Counted from the first letter of the stretch, positions 46,041-55,373 are shown. The stretch is DNA of 64,000 nt from Massilibacteroides sp. (GCA_028708075.1 JAQVZS010000002.1:49697-113696), one strand, 5' to 3'. Program-made: numbers and translations. Notes: generated by a model not told the origin, from the letters alone.

Positions 46041-46081
46041 AAACGAGGTAGTGAGACGATTGTTGTCTCACCACCTCGTTT
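46041..46081 (-). terminator. long hairpin after the DUF2795 gene
   Basis: Arms 46041-46057 and 46065-46081 pair over 17 bp with a single mismatch around a 7-nt loop. In the minus direction it lies 34 bp past the DUF2795 stop and is followed by TTTGTTTGG rather than a clean T-run. The surrounding 290 bp between porP and the DUF2795 gene is otherwise AT-rich with nothing else I can name. Confidence 0.6.
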
Positions 46082-46114
46082 CTATTTCACTACTCCTTTC
46101 GTTTCTTTCTTTAT

Positions 46115-46336
46115 TTAATATTCTTCTTCATTGAAGAAGAAATCCTCTTTACTCGGATAATCAGGCCAAATATCTTCCATACACTCGTATATCTCGCCCT
46201 CATCCTCCATCTCTTGCAAATTTTCAATCACTTCCAAAGGTGCACCGGAACGTTGTGCATAATCGATAAGCTCGTCTTTAGTGGCTGGCCAAGGTGCATC
46301 TTCCAGCTTAGAAGCTAATTCTAATGTCCAATACAT
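46115..46336 (-). CDS. DUF2795 small acidic protein
   Basis: 73 residues: YWTLELASKLEDAPWPATKDELIDYAQRSGAPLEVIENLQ is the DUF2795 pattern (a small helical fold), with a very acidic C-terminus (EDEGEIYECMEDIWPDYPSKEDFF). Conserved in Bacteroidota, function unknown. It has its own -7 element and sits just downstream of the adenosyltransferase gene. Confidence 0.85.
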   Translation of the reverse strand: MYWTLELASKLEDAPWPATKDELIDYAQRSGAPLEVIENLQEMEDEGEIYECMEDIWPDYPSKEDFFFNEEEY

Positions 46337-46392
46337 AGTTATTTAATAATTTAATAACCACCTGTCGGATGGTCTGATTGTCAAATTTTCCG

Positions 46393-46400
46393 CAAAAATA
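46393..46400 (-). promoter_or_regulatory. -7 element for the DUF2795 gene
   Basis: CAAAAATA reads TATTTTTG on the minus strand, 56 bp upstream of the ATG at 46336 and just beyond the pduO stop. Confidence 0.5.
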
Positions 46401-46412
46401 AAACAATATTCC

Positions 46413-46976
46413 TTAGCTGCAAGTATAATCCCAAATAATTTCACTACCATGTTCATTGATGCATTGTTTACGTGCCAAAACAAACAGATAATCAGACAAT
46501 CTGTTGACAAATATTAATACGTTTTTTTCTATTTCCGTCTTTTCTGCAAGCACATAAATGCAACGTTCTGCACGCCGGCAAACCGTACGGCAGATATGAG
46601 CCAATGCGGTCGACTTACTTCCACCCGGAAGAACAAAATTCGTCATTCGTGGTAATCCACCGTCTACGCGGTCTATTTCTTTTTCAATGCGGGCGATGTT
46701 TTCATCCGTTACTTGGCTTTCTATGCACAATTCCGTATTTTCTCTGTCTGTCGCCAGATAGGAACCGATATTGAATAACTTATGTTGAACAAACTTCAGA
46801 AATGATAAGTCTTCTGTATCCTTGATTTCGACCATCAGCAGGCCGATAAAAGAATTTAACTCGTCTATTGTTCCATAACTCTCTATCCGCGGATCTGTCT
46901 TCGAAACCCGCTTTCCTCCGACCAGCGCTGTTGTCCCCTTGTCGCCGGTGCGCGTATATACTACACTCTTTTTCAT
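46413..46976 (-). CDS. PduO-type cob(I)alamin adenosyltransferase
   Basis: 187 residues. The N-terminal ATP-binding motif YTRTGDKGTTALVGG is the PduO signature; YGTIDELNSFIGLL and the late AHICRTVCRRAERCI and LSDYLFVLARK helices complete the trimeric helical-bundle family. It transfers adenosyl from ATP to reduced corrinoid, making the cofactor for enzymes such as methylmalonyl-CoA mutase or diol dehydratase. It follows the methyltransferase-like gene by 25 bp. No cobalamin-dependent enzyme lies in the window. Confidence 0.94.
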   Translation of the reverse strand: MKKSVVYTRTGDKGTTALVGGKRVSKTDPRIESYGTIDELNSFIGLLMVEIKDTEDLSFLKFVQHKLFNIGSYLATDRENTELCIESQVTDENIARIEKEIDRVDGGLPRMTNFVLPGGSKSTALAHICRTVCRRAERCIYVLAEKTEIEKNVLIFVNRLSDYLFVLARKQCINEHGSEIIWDYTCS

Positions 46977-47001
46977 ACACTGATCTTTTATCTAATACAG
47001 T

Positions 47002-47733
47002 TTAAAATGATACAATATAATTCTTTTTATGTATTTTATGATTGAAGAACGCAATTCCCAACTCATAAACATCAATTGTTACACTGACTTCCGGTCGAGC
47101 GCACAAACGATTCCAAAATTCTTTTCTGTCTTTTGTCTTTCGTATTCCCCGCAGTATCAGGACAGAATGTTCGTGTAGATGGGGGAGAATACATTCGAAA
47201 ACGGGAATGTCCAATGCAGAGTCATTTGGATAACCGAAATAGACAAAGTCCAGTTTGTCTGTATGCTCCAAAACTTCCGATACTGTTTTTTGATAAACAC
47301 CTTCTTTTAATAAAATGTTTTTTGCTCTATGTTTTTCTATTACAGAACGCGAAAAAGCGGCAATCTCTGTTTTCTCTTCCAAAACCACACAACGAGTTGT
47401 CGAAGCGTAGGAAGACGAATATAAAGCAGAAAAACTCAGGTCACTCCCGATTAGCAGCAGATTTTGTGGTTTTAAATAATTGCTGATTCGCATAAGTAAA
47501 GCGCCATATTTAGGCCTTATCTCCCATTTGTGGAAAGGTTCGTTTTCGTAAAAAAACTTTTTCCTCGTCAGTTCGATGTCCTTCAAACAATAATAGGCGG
47601 CACGTTCATCTATTACTTTGGTAATAAAGTTAAATACAAAGGGGGAATGAACGCCATGCCCTTTACGATAACGTATTTTTCGATATAATAAAACCCCCCG
47701 TTTAAAAGCTTTTCTATCGGAAATGATTTGCAT
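47002..47733 (-). CDS. methyltransferase-like protein (class I fold, atypical)
   Basis: 243 residues. NLLLIGSDLSFSALYSSSYA occupies the SAM-binding strand position but lacks the glycine-rich GxGxG; RCVVLEEKTEIAAFSR and LDFVYFGYPNDSALDI correspond to later strands of an O-methyltransferase-like Rossmann fold. SPFVFNFITKVIDE near the N-terminus is a recurring block in Bacteroidota homologues. Activity is uncertain because of the degenerate motif. A -7 element precedes it and pduO follows. Confidence 0.65.
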   Translation of the reverse strand: MQIISDRKAFKRGVLLYRKIRYRKGHGVHSPFVFNFITKVIDERAAYYCLKDIELTRKKFFYENEPFHKWEIRPKYGALLMRISNYLKPQNLLLIGSDLSFSALYSSSYASTTRCVVLEEKTEIAAFSRSVIEKHRAKNILLKEGVYQKTVSEVLEHTDKLDFVYFGYPNDSALDIPVFECILPHLHEHSVLILRGIRKTKDRKEFWNRLCARPEVSVTIDVYELGIAFFNHKIHKKNYIVSF

Positions 47734-47754
47734 GTCCTACCTTATTATTCTTTA

Positions 47755-47762
47755 CAAAGATA
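47755..47762 (-). promoter_or_regulatory. -7 element for the methyltransferase-pduO pair
   Basis: CAAAGATA reads TATCTTTG on the minus strand, 21 bp upstream of the ATG at 47733. Confidence 0.55.
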
Positions 47763-47900
47763 AAAACTCTCTTAAAATAAATCTGGTTCAAAGTCTTGTA
47801 CTTGTTGAAATATCATTCGGGTTTGTTTGCGGACAGAACTAACTCTCATTTTTGCAAGTATTTATGTCAAAAATGAAAGAAGATAAAATGGGTGGTTTCT

Positions 47901-47908
47901 TATATTTG
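47901..47908 (+). promoter_or_regulatory. -7 element for the aldA-lutABC operon
   Basis: TATATTTG matches TAnnTTTG. The predicted leader is about 70 nt to ATG 47981; the GTG at 47939 begins the longer, unlikely frame. Confidence 0.55.
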
Positions 47909-47980
47909 TAACTAACGGTGATTTGAAATCATAGGTAGGTGACTTGTCTTTATTTATCCATCATTATAATATGTAGGCTT

Positions 47981-49417
47981 ATGAAAAAACTAAAAATGTT
48001 TATTGACGGGAAATTTGTTGAAAACAATTCCGGAAAATGGATCGATGTATTGAATCCTTCAACAGAAGAAGTAATCGCCTCTCAACCGGATGGAACGGTA
48101 GAAGACGCGCGGGATGCTATTAATGCAGCGCAAAAGGCGCAAAAGGCGTGGGAGAAGTTACCTGCCGTTCAACGTGCGGGGTATTTGATGCGTATCGCCG
48201 AAGGAATACGGAAAAGAGAAAGAGAACTGACGGATATTATTGTGGCCGAAGGGGGGAAAACGCAGGGATTGGCGAATGTGGAAGTGCTTTTTACGGCTGA
48301 TTATATTGAATATATGGCGGGATGGGCACGTCGGTATGAGGGAGAAATCATTCAAAGCGACCGTCCGCACGAAAGTATTTTTTTGTTTAAAAAACCAATC
48401 GGGGTCACGACCGGCATTTTGCCCTGGAATTTTCCTTTCTTCCTGATTGCACGGAAGGCGGCTCCGGCTTTGGTTACCGGTAATACGATTGTTATCAAAC
48501 CGAGTCAGATCACGCCGATTAACGCGTCTGTTTTTGCAGAGATTGTTGCCGAGAGCGGACTTCCGGCCGGTGTGTTCAATGTTGTGAACGGACGTGGTTC
48601 TGTGTTGGGACCGGAATTGGCTTCGAATCCGAAAGTCGGTATGGTGAGCCTGACGGGCAGTGTTGAAGCCGGACAGCAGACTATGGCTGCGGCTGCGCCG
48701 AATATCACGAAAGTTTCGTTGGAACTGGGCGGAAAAGCGCCGGCGATTGTAATGGACGACGCTGACCTGGATTTGGCGGTTAAATCGATTATTGCTTCTC
48801 GTGTGATTAATACCGGACAGGTTTGTAATTGTGCCGAGCGCGTTTATGTGCACCATAAAATAAAGAATGTGTTTATAGAAAAATTGATTGCCGGAATGAA
48901 AGAAGTTAAAATCGGTAATCCAGCTGAACAGAAAGAACTCGATATGGGGCCGTTGGTGGAGGAGAAAGCATTGATCTGTGTGCAGAAAAAAGTGGAAAAT
49001 GCGATCCGCCAGGGAGCAAAATTAGTTTGCGGAGGTAAAAGAATCGGAAATAAAGGCTATTTTTACGAGCCGACAGTATTGATTGACGCTACTCAGGATA
49101 TGGATATCGTGCGGGAAGAAACGTTTGGCCCAGTTTTGCCTGTCGTTGAATTTACAAACATCGAAGAGGCGATTGAATGGGCAAATGATTGCGAATATGG
49201 ATTGACGTCTTCCGTTTATACCCAAAACTTAGATACAGCGTTTAAATTGATACGGGCTATGAATTTTGGCGAGACATATATTAATAGAGAAAACTTTGAG
49301 GCGATGCAGGGCTTCCATGCTGGCTGGCGCAAATCCGGAATCGGAGGGGCCGATGGTAAACACGGTTTGGAAGAATATCTGCAGACTCATGTGGTCTACC
49401 TCGAAACAAAAGCGTAG
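47981..49417 (+). CDS. aldA: lactaldehyde dehydrogenase (AldA-like)
   Basis: 478 residues from ATG 47981, almost the length of E. coli AldA, with long identical blocks such as RRYEGEIIQSDRP, GVTTGILPWNFPFFLIARK, GQVCNCAERVYV and NRENFEAMQGFHAGWRKSG. Catalytic C282, general base E248 and N150 are in place. AldA oxidises L-lactaldehyde, the product of fucose and rhamnose aldol cleavage, to L-lactate with NAD+. The gene sits 6 bp ahead of lutA, so its product feeds the next enzyme directly. The similarity judgement is from memory. Confidence 0.92.
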   Translation: MKKLKMFIDGKFVENNSGKWIDVLNPSTEEVIASQPDGTVEDARDAINAAQKAQKAWEKLPAVQRAGYLMRIAEGIRKRERELTDIIVAEGGKTQGLANVEVLFTADYIEYMAGWARRYEGEIIQSDRPHESIFLFKKPIGVTTGILPWNFPFFLIARKAAPALVTGNTIVIKPSQITPINASVFAEIVAESGLPAGVFNVVNGRGSVLGPELASNPKVGMVSLTGSVEAGQQTMAAAAPNITKVSLELGGKAPAIVMDDADLDLAVKSIIASRVINTGQVCNCAERVYVHHKIKNVFIEKLIAGMKEVKIGNPAEQKELDMGPLVEEKALICVQKKVENAIRQGAKLVCGGKRIGNKGYFYEPTVLIDATQDMDIVREETFGPVLPVVEFTNIEEAIEWANDCEYGLTSSVYTQNLDTAFKLIRAMNFGETYINRENFEAMQGFHAGWRKSGIGGADGKHGLEEYLQTHVVYLETKA

Positions 49418-49423
49418 TAGTGT

Positions 49424-50164
49424 ATGAAAGTAGGGTTATTTATTCCCTGTTATGTAAATGCTGTCTATCCCGAGGTTGGCGCGGCAACCTATAAATTGCT
49501 GGACTATCTGGGGGTAGACGTTGATTATCCGTTAAAACAAACCTGCTGCGGCCAGCCTATGGCCAATGCTGGTTTTGAGGATAAAGCGATTCCTATGGCG
49601 GAACAGTTCGATCAGCTTTTCGAATCGTATGATTATGTGGTAGGTCCATCTGCCAGTTGTGTCGCTTTCGTGCGCGAACATCATCCGGATTTATTGAAAA
49701 AAACAGGGCATCGCTGCCATACTGCACATGCAATTTACGAAATCTGTGAGTTTCTGCATGATGTTGTACAAATGGATAAACTGCCCGGGACGTTTCCGCA
49801 TAAAGTGAGTATTCACAATAGTTGCCACGGCGTTCGTGAATTGCATCTTTCTTCTGCCAGTGAATTAAATATCCCTCCCTTCTCCAAAATAAAAGACTTG
49901 CTTTCGCTTATGGACGGAATCGAAATTTTCGAGCCGGCTCAGGTGGACGAGTGCTGCGGGTTCGGCGGAATGTTTTCCGTGGAAGAACCTTCGGTCTCTG
50001 TCTGTATGGGGCAGGATAAATTACGCAATCATATGCAAACAGGGGCAGAATACATCACAGGGGCGGATAGTTCCTGTTTGATGCATATGCAGGGGATTGC
50101 AGAGCGCGAACGGTTGCCGATTAAGTTTATTCATGTTACTCAAATTTTGGCTTCCGGTTTATGA
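49424..50164 (+). CDS. lutA: lactate utilisation protein A (CCG-domain Fe-S subunit)
   Basis: 246 residues, two CCG (cysteine-rich) domains: C41-C42-G43 in QTCCGQP, and ECCGFGGMFS near 172-181, with further cysteines such as C9 and the CHGVREL motif. CCG domains bind unusual Fe-S clusters in heterodisulfide-reductase-like and glycolate-oxidase-like complexes. With LutB and LutC it forms an L-lactate oxidising complex. Its stop overlaps the lutB start by 4 bp. Confidence 0.94.
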   Translation: MKVGLFIPCYVNAVYPEVGAATYKLLDYLGVDVDYPLKQTCCGQPMANAGFEDKAIPMAEQFDQLFESYDYVVGPSASCVAFVREHHPDLLKKTGHRCHTAHAIYEICEFLHDVVQMDKLPGTFPHKVSIHNSCHGVRELHLSSASELNIPPFSKIKDLLSLMDGIEIFEPAQVDECCGFGGMFSVEEPSVSVCMGQDKLRNHMQTGAEYITGADSSCLMHMQGIAERERLPIKFIHVTQILASGL

Positions 50165-51561
50165 GCACGAAACATACAAAAGCGGCCGATCGTTTTATCG
50201 CGAATAAAGCGCAGGAAGTGTGGCATAATCAGACGTTGCGCTTCGTGCGGGATAAAAGGGACAATATGGCTATGCAACTTCCCGAATGGGAAACGCTGCG
50301 CGAAACTGCCCACCAGATAAAAATGCATACGATCACGCATCTGGATCATTATCTGAACGAATTTTCCATGCATGCTGAAGCGAACGGTGTTCTGGTACAT
50401 TGGGCGAAAGATGCGGATGAGCACAATCAGATCGTTTATTCCATTCTTCAAAGTCATGGGGTGAAAAAGTTGGTGAAAAGTAAATCCATGCTGACGGAAG
50501 AATGCCACTTGAATCCTTTTTTAATTGAAAAGGGGATAGATGTAGTAGAAAGTGATTTGGGAGAACGTATCCTGCAACTTATGCACAAAGCACCCAGTCA
50601 TATTGTTATGCCGGCGATTCATTTAAAACGACAGGATGTAGGACGACTTTTCGAAACGAAATTGAATACGGAAAAAGACAATAGTGACCCGACTTATCTT
50701 ACCCAGGCTGCAAGAGTACATTTGCGTCAGGAATTTCTTACAGCCGGTGCGGCGATGACTGGCGCTAATTTCGGTGTCGCATCTACCGGAGATGTGGTGG
50801 TTTGTACAAACGAAGGAAATGCGGATATGGGTACTGCCCTTTCCCCGTTGCATATTATTTCGATGGGAATGGAAAAAGTAATTCCCGACCTTAAATCGCT
50901 TGCTGTTTTCATTCGCCTGCTGGCGCGTTCGGCGACCGGTCAACCGGTTACGGCTTATACTTCCCACTATCGAAAACCACGCGAAGGGAGTGAAATGCAT
51001 CTGGTGATTGTCGACAACGGAAGGAGTAATATGTTGGGCAACGAAGATCATCTTCAAACGCTGAAATGCATTCGATGTGGAGCTTGTATGAATACCTGTC
51101 CGGTTTACCGGAGAAGCGGAGGCTATTCCTATACTTACTTTATCCCCGGGCCCATTGGCATTAATCTGGGAATGTCGCGTTCGCCTGAAAAGTATTCGGA
51201 TAATCTGTCTGCTTGTTCGCTTTGTTATTCCTGCAACAATGTTTGTCCCGTGAAAATCGACCTTGCCGACCAAATATATAAATGGAGGCAAAAACTAGAT
51301 TCTTTTGGAAAAGCTGATCCTGCCAAAAAAAATCTGTCTGTCGGAATGGCTTTTCTTTTTAAGCGGCCGGTTCTGTTCCAAACGGGACTGAAGATGGCGC
51401 CTGTTATTAACCGTATGCCCCGTTTTTTTGTGTATAACGGGCTAAATGATTGGGGAAAAGGCCGCGAAATGCCTCATTTTGCGATACATTCTTTCGCGGC
51501 TTTGTGGAAGAAAGGAAAAATTTCAGGTGCTAATCAAAAAAAGAAAAATGCAGAGTCGTAA
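50161..51561 (+). CDS. lutB: lactate utilisation protein B (Fe-S subunit)
   Basis: 466 residues. An N-terminal LUD domain (about 60-290, with LTAGAAMTGANFGVASTGDVVVCTNEGNADM) precedes two 4Fe-4S motifs: C303, C306, C309, C313 and C352, C355, C358, C362. The C-terminal part (about 380-466) is the LutB tail. It is the electron-carrying core of the LutABC complex passing electrons from lactate toward the quinone pool. Overlaps both neighbours, so translation is coupled. Confidence 0.95.
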   Translation: MSTKHTKAADRFIANKAQEVWHNQTLRFVRDKRDNMAMQLPEWETLRETAHQIKMHTITHLDHYLNEFSMHAEANGVLVHWAKDADEHNQIVYSILQSHGVKKLVKSKSMLTEECHLNPFLIEKGIDVVESDLGERILQLMHKAPSHIVMPAIHLKRQDVGRLFETKLNTEKDNSDPTYLTQAARVHLRQEFLTAGAAMTGANFGVASTGDVVVCTNEGNADMGTALSPLHIISMGMEKVIPDLKSLAVFIRLLARSATGQPVTAYTSHYRKPREGSEMHLVIVDNGRSNMLGNEDHLQTLKCIRCGACMNTCPVYRRSGGYSYTYFIPGPIGINLGMSRSPEKYSDNLSACSLCYSCNNVCPVKIDLADQIYKWRQKLDSFGKADPAKKNLSVGMAFLFKRPVLFQTGLKMAPVINRMPRFFVYNGLNDWGKGREMPHFAIHSFAALWKKGKISGANQKKKNAES

Positions 51562-52129
51562 AGAAGAACTATTGGAACGGATAAGAACAAAAATTCGGGT
51601 AACCTGTGATATGCCGGATCTGCTGATCGACAGCATAACATTCCCTGACAGGGTCGCTCAATTTAAAGTAATGCTTCAAGCGGTAGGAGGGGAGGCGATA
51701 GAACTTGTCCAGGGAGAAAACATGCAGGAACTGATTTGTTCCCGTTTCCCTGAATCGAAAATAATCGCGTCGAATTTGCCGGAGATTTCGTTTGCAACTA
51801 TTAACCCTGATCAGGTCGACGATCCGCATGAATTGGCCTATATTGATTTGGCAATCATACGTGGCGAAATAGGTGTTGCTGAAAACGCCTGCATCTGGAT
51901 TCCGCAAATGATGAAAGAACGGGTGGTTTGTTTTATCGCGGAATATTTGGTCGTTTTGCTTGAGAGATCTGCTTTGGTCAACAACATGCATGAAGCTTAC
52001 GAACAGATATCCTTTCATGATAAAGAATTTGGCGTTTTTATTTCCGGACCTTCCAAAACGGCCGATATTGAGCAGGCACTTGTTATCGGCGCGCATGGAG
52101 CGAAAGGAGTTCTCGTAATTCTAACTTGA
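51548..52129 (+). CDS. lutC: lactate utilisation protein C (LUD domain)
   Basis: 193 residues from ATG 51548; the longer frame runs 102 bp into lutB without similarity to the family. The LUD domain is seen in AYIDLAIIRGEIGVAENACIWIP and FHDKEFGVFISGPSKTADIEQALVIGAHGAKGVLVIL. LutC is the third component of the L-lactate oxidation complex. It overlaps lutB by 14 bp and is followed by a terminator. Confidence 0.93.
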   Translation: MQSRKEELLERIRTKIRVTCDMPDLLIDSITFPDRVAQFKVMLQAVGGEAIELVQGENMQELICSRFPESKIIASNLPEISFATINPDQVDDPHELAYIDLAIIRGEIGVAENACIWIPQMMKERVVCFIAEYLVVLLERSALVNNMHEAYEQISFHDKEFGVFISGPSKTADIEQALVIGAHGAKGVLVILT

Positions 52130-52138
52130 ACAAAAGAG

Positions 52139-52161
52139 ACGGTCTATTGGCCGTTTTTTTT
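52139..52161 (+). terminator. terminator of the aldA-lutABC operon
   Basis: ACGGTC (52139-52144) pairs with GGCCGT (52149-52154) with one G-T wobble around a 4-nt loop, followed by eight T. Confidence 0.7.
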
Positions 52162-52365
52162 GTTTTCGATCAAGTAGGTATAACTTAATACGTGTCAAAA
52201 AGCACTAAAAAACATTGTGCTTTAAAAAGTGGAGAATGCTTTGCAGGATATAATTCTTTTATCTTAAATGACAACTATTTGGAATGCAAAATCTAAACAG
52301 GGGTTAAAAATAATGCAATTGAAGAAAAATTTCTTTAATATGCATTTTCTTTCGCTAATTTATAC

Positions 52366-52373
52366 TACATTTG
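52366..52373 (+). promoter_or_regulatory. -7 element for pckA
   Basis: TACATTTG matches TAnnTTTG, about 108 bp upstream of the pckA ATG. Confidence 0.55.
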
Positions 52374-52481
52374 TTCCGTGGTTAACAAGGCGGATACAGT
52401 AAAGTTTTTTAGGTTAACACGTAAACGAAAGAGAGATAGAGAAAAGTTATATAAGTAGTTAATTAATTAATTAATTTGAAA

Positions 52482-54089
52482 ATGGCTAAGTTAGATTTAA
52501 GCAAGTACGGAATTACTGGGGTTACTGAAATTATGCACAATCCGTCGTACGACGTACTTTTTGCAGAAGAGACCAAACCGGGTTTAGAAGGTTTTGAAAA
52601 AGGTCAGGTCACCGAACTTGATGCGGTTAACGTTATGACAGGTGTTTACACCGGTCGTTCACCGAAAGACAAATTTTTTGTGATGGATGAAACCAGCAAA
52701 GATTCGGTATGGTGGACTTCTGACGAATATAAAAACGACAATAAACCTGTCGATGCAAAATGTTGGAAAACGGTTAAGGCGTTGGCAACAAAAGAACTTT
52801 CAAATAAAAGATTGTTTGTTGTTGATACATTTTGCGGCGCGAATGTAGCAACTCGTCAAAAATTTCGTTTTATCGTGGAAGTAGCATGGCAGGCTCACTT
52901 CGTAACCAACATGTTCATTCGTCCGACAGCAGAAGAACTGGCAAATTACGGTGAACCTGATTTCGTAATCATGTGTGCTCCTAAAACCAAAGTTGAAAAT
53001 TACAAAGAATTGGGACTTAACTCCGAAACAGCCGTTGTCTTCAACTTGACGGAAAAGATTCAAGTAATTCTGAATACTTGGTACGGTGGTGAAATGAAAA
53101 AAGGCATGTTCTCTTATATGAATTATTTGATGCCTTTGAAAGGTATGGCTTCCATGCACTGCTCTGCCAATACGGATAGAGAAGGCAAATCAACTGCGAT
53201 CTTCTTCGGTTTGTCGGGAACAGGTAAAACAACCTTGTCTACAGATCCGAAACGTTTATTGATCGGGGACGACGAGCACGGTTGGGACGACGAAGGGGTA
53301 TTCAATTTTGAAGGTGGTTGCTACGCGAAAGTGATTAATTTAGATAAAGAAAGCGAACCGGATATTTACAACGCGATTAAACGTGACGCTTTGTTGGAAA
53401 ATGTTACGGTCGACGCAAACGGTAAAATTGACTTTACAGATAAGAGCGTAACTGAGAATACGCGTGTTTCTTATCCTATTTATCATATTGAAAATATCGT
53501 TAAACCGGTATCGAAAGGGCCTCACGCTCATCAAGTGATTTTCCTTTCTGCTGATGCCTTTGGCGTATTACCTCCAGTATCTATCCTAACTCCAGAACAA
53601 ACAAAATATTATTTCTTGTCCGGATTTACAGCTAAATTAGCCGGAACGGAACGTGGTATTACGGAACCGACTCCTACCTTCTCTGCTTGCTTCGGTGCTG
53701 CTTTCCTTAGTTTGCACCCAACAAAATACGGGGAAGAATTGGTGAAGAAAATGGAAAAATCAGGAGCTAAAGCTTATTTGGTGAATACCGGATGGAATGG
53801 CTCAGGAAAACGTATTTCGATCAAAGATACTCGTGGTATCATCGATGCTATTCTTGACGGTTCTATTGACAAAGCGCCTACGAAGACGATTCCTTATTTC
53901 AACTTTGTTGTTCCAACAGAATTGCCGGGTGTTGATCCAAAAATTCTTGATCCGCGTGATACCTATGCTGATGCTTCTCAATGGGATACAAAAGCAAAAG
54001 ATTTGGCAGGTCGTTTCATAAAAAATTTCTCGAAATTCGAAGGAAACGAAGCTGGAAAAGCGTTGGTGGCATTTGGCCCGAAATTGTAA
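52482..54089 (+). CDS. pckA: ATP-dependent phosphoenolpyruvate carboxykinase
   Basis: 535 residues from ATG 52482; the in-frame TTG 6 bp earlier is not needed. Kinase-1a (P-loop) GLSGTGKT at 243-250 and kinase-2 [19 protein letters not shown] follow, with the PEPCK signature and the adenine-binding [12 protein letters not shown] loop. It interconverts oxaloacetate and PEP; in Bacteroidota it commonly fixes CO2 toward oxaloacetate and succinate but can serve gluconeogenesis. It is monocistronic, just downstream of the lactate operon. Leader of roughly 100 nt. Confidence 0.97.
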   Translation: MAKLDLSKYGITGVTEIMHNPSYDVLFAEETKPGLEGFEKGQVTELDAVNVMTGVYTGRSPKDKFFVMDETSKDSVWWTSDEYKNDNKPVDAKCWKTVKALATKELSNKRLFVVDTFCGANVATRQKFRFIVEVAWQAHFVTNMFIRPTAEELANYGEPDFVIMCAPKTKVENYKELGLNSETAVVFNLTEKIQVILNTWYGGEMKKGMFSYMNYLMPLKGMASMHCSANTDREGKSTAIFFGLSGTGKTTLSTDPKRLLIGDDEHGWDDEGVFNFEGGCYAKVINLDKESEPDIYNAIKRDALLENVTVDANGKIDFTDKSVTENTRVSYPIYHIENIVKPVSKGPHAHQVIFLSADAFGVLPPVSILTPEQTKYYFLSGFTAKLAGTERGITEPTPTFSACFGAAFLSLHPTKYGEELVKKMEKSGAKAYLVNTGWNGSGKRISIKDTRGIIDAILDGSIDKAPTKTIPYFNFVVPTELPGVDPKILDPRDTYADASQWDTKAKDLAGRFIKNFSKFEGNEAGKALVAFGPKL

Positions 54090-54115
54090 TATTGATTTAC
54101 ATACAACCTATATGG

Positions 54116-54146
54116 ACAGTGCCGGGAAAATCCGGCACTGTTTTTT
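54116..54146 (+). terminator. terminator of pckA
   Basis: Perfect 10-bp stem, ACAGTGCCGG (54116-54125) with CCGGCACTGT (54132-54141), and six T. Confidence 0.88.
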
Positions 54147-54234
54147 ATCTTCTTAATAAGCTTTTTTCACGTTTGTTGATCTGTTTGTTAAATATTATTT
54201 ATATCTTTACCGTCGCATAGACAACTGGGAAGGT

Positions 54235-55332
54235 ATGCTGAAAAATTTTTTAGTATTATTCATCGTTTTTACAGGCCTCTGTTCGTGTGGCAGCAATGCT
54301 GTCTATAGGATAGAAGGGAAACTGGCGAATCTGGAAGATCCGTTGGTGTATGTTGTTTATGAAGGTAGCGGAGACAAAAAAATGGATTCCGTGATATGTC
54401 ATTCACCCGGTAAATTTAAACTTGAATTAAATCAGGAAGGATTTCATTCTGCTACGTTATTTTTTGAAAAAAAAACGAAGTCGGTAACCGTTTTTCTTGA
54501 ACCTCGGCAAAAAATATCCATAACCGGAAACCTTCAATATCCTTTGCTTTTACAAATAAAAGGAGGACGAATAAACGATAAGTTGACGGCCTTTTATAAA
54601 ACGATTTCAGTGCCATTAAAAGAACAGGCCGAGTTAATAACTTTATTGAACGCGCAAGAAGAGACGTCTAGCAGAGACACTGATCTTACTTCCCGTTTAA
54701 CGAACGTCAACCACCAAATTGAAGAAGCAGCTCTCGCTTATATCTGTGATAACCCCAAAGAAGCAGCTTCGGCAGTTCTGATACAATCGTATTTTGTTAT
54801 TCCCGACGATACCCGCAAACTGGAGGAATTGTTGGCCGTACTCGACCCTCAATTAAAGAATTTCTATTTGGTAAAAGAACTTATCGAATACAGTGTTCGC
54901 GCCAAACGTACGGCTTTGGGAGCAGAAGCTCCCGGTTTTTCGATTAAAAATATTTACGGAAAATCTTTTTCTTTAGATTCGTTGAAGGCCGATTATAAAT
55001 TGTTGGCTTTTATTGCCCCTTGGTGTGAAATGTGTCAGACAGATATTTTGCATTTGGATAAAGTCTCGAAGAATTACGATTCGGGTAAGTTGCAAATTCT
55101 GTTAATAAGTCTGGACGACGATCCCCAAGAAGTAAGAAAGTTTTTGAAAGAAGATAGTATTCGATGGAATGTGGTTACGGATTCAGCGAATCAAGCGGCC
55201 GCCTTGCTCGATTTATATAATGTCAGCGTCATTCCCCGCTGTTTTTTAATTGACGAAGATCGGAAAATTATTCTTAAAACAGACAATGGAGCCGAAATCA
55301 TGCAAACAATGGATAATTTATTGAAAAAATAA
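54235..55332 (+). CDS. TlpA-like thioredoxin-fold lipoprotein with DUF4369
   Basis: 365 residues. Lipoprotein signal with C18 (GLCSC). The N-terminal DUF4369 domain (about 22-200) precedes a thioredoxin-like/AhpC-TSA domain (about 225-365) with the redox pair W263-C264-EM-C267, the cis-Pro loop near VIPRCFLI, and typical PGFSIKNIYGKSFSLDSL at its start. It probably reduces or exchanges disulfides outside the cytoplasm, as in the Bacteroidota TlpA family. A near-match -7 (TATCTTTA) lies at about 54202. Appears monocistronic. Confidence 0.88.
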   Translation: MLKNFLVLFIVFTGLCSCGSNAVYRIEGKLANLEDPLVYVVYEGSGDKKMDSVICHSPGKFKLELNQEGFHSATLFFEKKTKSVTVFLEPRQKISITGNLQYPLLLQIKGGRINDKLTAFYKTISVPLKEQAELITLLNAQEETSSRDTDLTSRLTNVNHQIEEAALAYICDNPKEAASAVLIQSYFVIPDDTRKLEELLAVLDPQLKNFYLVKELIEYSVRAKRTALGAEAPGFSIKNIYGKSFSLDSLKADYKLLAFIAPWCEMCQTDILHLDKVSKNYDSGKLQILLISLDDDPQEVRKFLKEDSIRWNVVTDSANQAAALLDLYNVSVIPRCFLIDEDRKIILKTDNGAEIMQTMDNLLKK

Positions 55333-55373
55333 CAGCATTTACGAATCTATTTTATTCGATCAAACCTTAACAT

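Larger units (their letters stand above)
52130..52481. other. non-coding stretch between lutC and pckA
   Basis: 352 bp without a gene. It contains the lutC terminator, an AT-rich gap, the pckA promoter and a pckA leader of about 100 nt. The leader holds two copies of GGTTAACA (52380-52387 and 52412-52419, 32 bp apart) and a run of AATT repeats just before the start codon. Confidence 0.6.

Noticed and set aside
48158..51291. Long antisense frames under aldA and lutB (48158-48856 and 50623-51291)
   Set aside because: Shadows of strongly supported enzymes; no signal, domain or promoter on the minus strand.
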